A stretch of 14,468 nucleotides of DNA from Kiritimatiellia bacterium (lineage in GTDB: Bacteria > Verrucomicrobiota > Kiritimatiellia > RFP12 > UBA1067). This document shows positions 14,008 through 14,468 of the stretch, piece by piece (within the stretch, counting starts at the first letter, position 1; the number at the start of each line of letters is the position of its first letter). The stretch spans positions 1 to 14,468 of the forward strand of contig CAAGNL010000541.1 in the NCBI GenBank assembly GCA_900771305.1. Direction: 5' to 3'. The translations under genes and the position numbers were made by a program. A model generated the notes under the pieces. It had not been told where the DNA came from and made no database searches. It saw only the letters and a program-made list of their open reading frames with translations.

Positions 14008-14036
14008 TTGCGTGGGCGGTTGGGCTATGGTAGAAT
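14008..14036 (+). promoter_or_regulatory. Sigma-70-type promoter of the toxin-antitoxin operon
   Basis: TTGCGT (14008-14013), a spacer of exactly 17 nt, and TAGAAT (14031-14036) preceded by TGG make the most complete promoter in the window. RNA would start near 14043, about 35 nt before the antitoxin ATG. Confidence 0.7.
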
Positions 14037-14053
14037 GCGCGTAAACAAACTAG

Positions 14054-14067
14054 TCTAACTGGTTAGA
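14054..14067. promoter_or_regulatory. Palindromic operator candidate, TCTAAC TG GTTAGA
   Basis: A perfect 6+2+6 palindrome lies between the predicted transcription start and the ribosome binding site GGAGG (14070-14074). Phd/YefM antitoxins bind such palindromes to repress their own operon, so this is the likely autoregulatory site. Confidence 0.6.
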
Positions 14068-14077
14068 TCGGAGGAAC

Positions 14078-14329
14078 ATGATTCAGGTCGGCATGTTTGA
14101 GGCGAAGACGAATTTCTCTCGATTGATCGAGGAACTGGTTCTCGGGAAAACGGACTACATCACCATCCTCAAGAACCATCGTCCGGTGGCGCGCATCATT
14201 GCCGAGACGGCGGATCGGAAAGTTCGTTTCGGCACTTGCAGGAAGCGTTGGCCCAAGGTGAAGTGGAACTTTGAATCGCATCGTGCGCTCGATGCCGAGA
14301 TTGCCGAAGAAATGGGAGAGCTCGTGTGA
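14078..14329 (+). CDS. Type II antitoxin, Phd/YefM family
   Basis: The 83-aa protein should neutralise the toxin encoded next to it and repress the operon. The N-terminal DNA-binding fold has the family pattern: MIQVGMFEAKTNFSRLIEEL, then a beta hairpin ITILKNHRPVARII (about 28-41). The C-terminal half (about 46-83, ending EIAEEMGELV) would wrap the toxin. The start is set by GGAGG at 14070-14074, three bases before the ATG, a short spacing. Its TGA overlaps the GTG start of the toxin by 2 bases (GTGA), which implies translational coupling. A palindromic operator candidate lies just upstream. Confidence 0.9.
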   Translation: MIQVGMFEAKTNFSRLIEELVLGKTDYITILKNHRPVARIIAETADRKVRFGTCRKRWPKVKWNFESHRALDAEIAEEMGELV

Positions 14330-14468
14330 AGATCCTTGTCGATACGCATATCCTCATCTGGCTTCTGTCCGGAGATTCGATGCTATCGCGTTCGGCGCAG
14401 AGGATTCTTGAAGATGAACGGAACGAAATCTATTTCAGTTCGATCAACATCGCCGAAATCGCCATCAA
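14326..14468 (+). CDS. vapC: VapC-type PIN-domain toxin (truncated by window end)
   Basis: Only the first 47 codons are in the window; the usual length is about 125-135 aa. The protein starts at GTG and reads MKILVDTHILIWLLSGD, the hallmark of PIN-domain toxins, with D6 as the first metal-binding acidic residue. FSSINIAEIAI near the window edge contains the second conserved acidic residue (E44). VapC toxins are Mg-dependent ribonucleases that cut tRNA or rRNA. The pairing with a Phd/YefM antitoxin is common for this DTH-starting subgroup. The GTG start and GTGA overlap tie its translation to the antitoxin. Confidence 0.88.
   Translation, partial: MKILVDTHILIWLLSGDSMLSRSAQRILEDERNEIYFSSINIAEIAI

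Noticed and set aside
1..14468. CRISPR array, tRNA, rRNA, IS element with transposase
   Set aside because: No regularly spaced repeats, no cloverleaf or rRNA-like sequence noticed, and no transposase or integrase motifs in any frame.

Overview
The window is high-GC bacterial DNA. It suggests an uncultured-type member of the Planctomycetes-Verrucomicrobia-Chlamydiae group, most likely the Kiritimatiellota or Verrucomicrobiota side. The basis is the mix of genes: an ECF sigma factor next to a Ser/Thr kinase with Sel1 repeats, a Tat-exported Gfo/Idh/MocA oxidoreductase beside a secreted beta-helix protein, and an orphan sigma-54 activator. The lineage is inferred from gene content only; there is no rRNA or other decisive marker.

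Layout. 1-1884: a possible tail of an upstream gene, then formate-tetrahydrofolate ligase (fhs). 1912-3402: a membrane-anchored Ser/Thr kinase with four extracytoplasmic Sel1 repeats. 3399-3980 (minus): an ECF sigma factor, convergent with the kinase, both genes stopping inside one CTAG palindrome. 4067-5521 and 5541-7541: a Tat/lipoprotein-type oxidoreductase and a secreted parallel beta-helix protein, probably handling polysaccharides or sugars outside the cytoplasm. 7542-11449: an accessory stretch with lower GC. It holds a sigma-54 activator with an unfamiliar N-terminal domain, an ATPase of the ATPase_2/DUF234 kind, and a gene-free 0.6 kb with hairpins and decayed reading frames. An imperfect 86-bp repeat occurs near each end of this stretch. 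11513-13096: glycyl-tRNA synthetase. 13178-13963 (minus): a membrane-anchored coiled-coil protein of unknown function. 14078-14468: a Phd/VapC-type toxin-antitoxin pair, with the toxin cut by the window end.

How the parts work together. fhs and glyQS are housekeeping genes of one-carbon metabolism and translation. The kinase and sigma factor could form a signalling pair (inference from adjacency). The exported oxidoreductase and beta-helix protein look like a small glycan-use unit. The sigma-54 regulator and the ATPase have no obvious targets here.

The strongest cross-window signal is regulatory. Seven genes are preceded by an extended -10 box (TGN followed by TATAAT, TATACT or a close variant). 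In three of them the box ends only 6-7 nt before the ATG, which predicts leaderless mRNAs. The other notable structure is a long, nearly perfect inverted repeat (11235-11318) upstream of glyQS. No clearly new biochemical system can be demonstrated from the sequence alone. The best candidates are the N-terminal domain of the sigma-54 regulator, the repeat-flanked accessory stretch and the structured region before glyQS.
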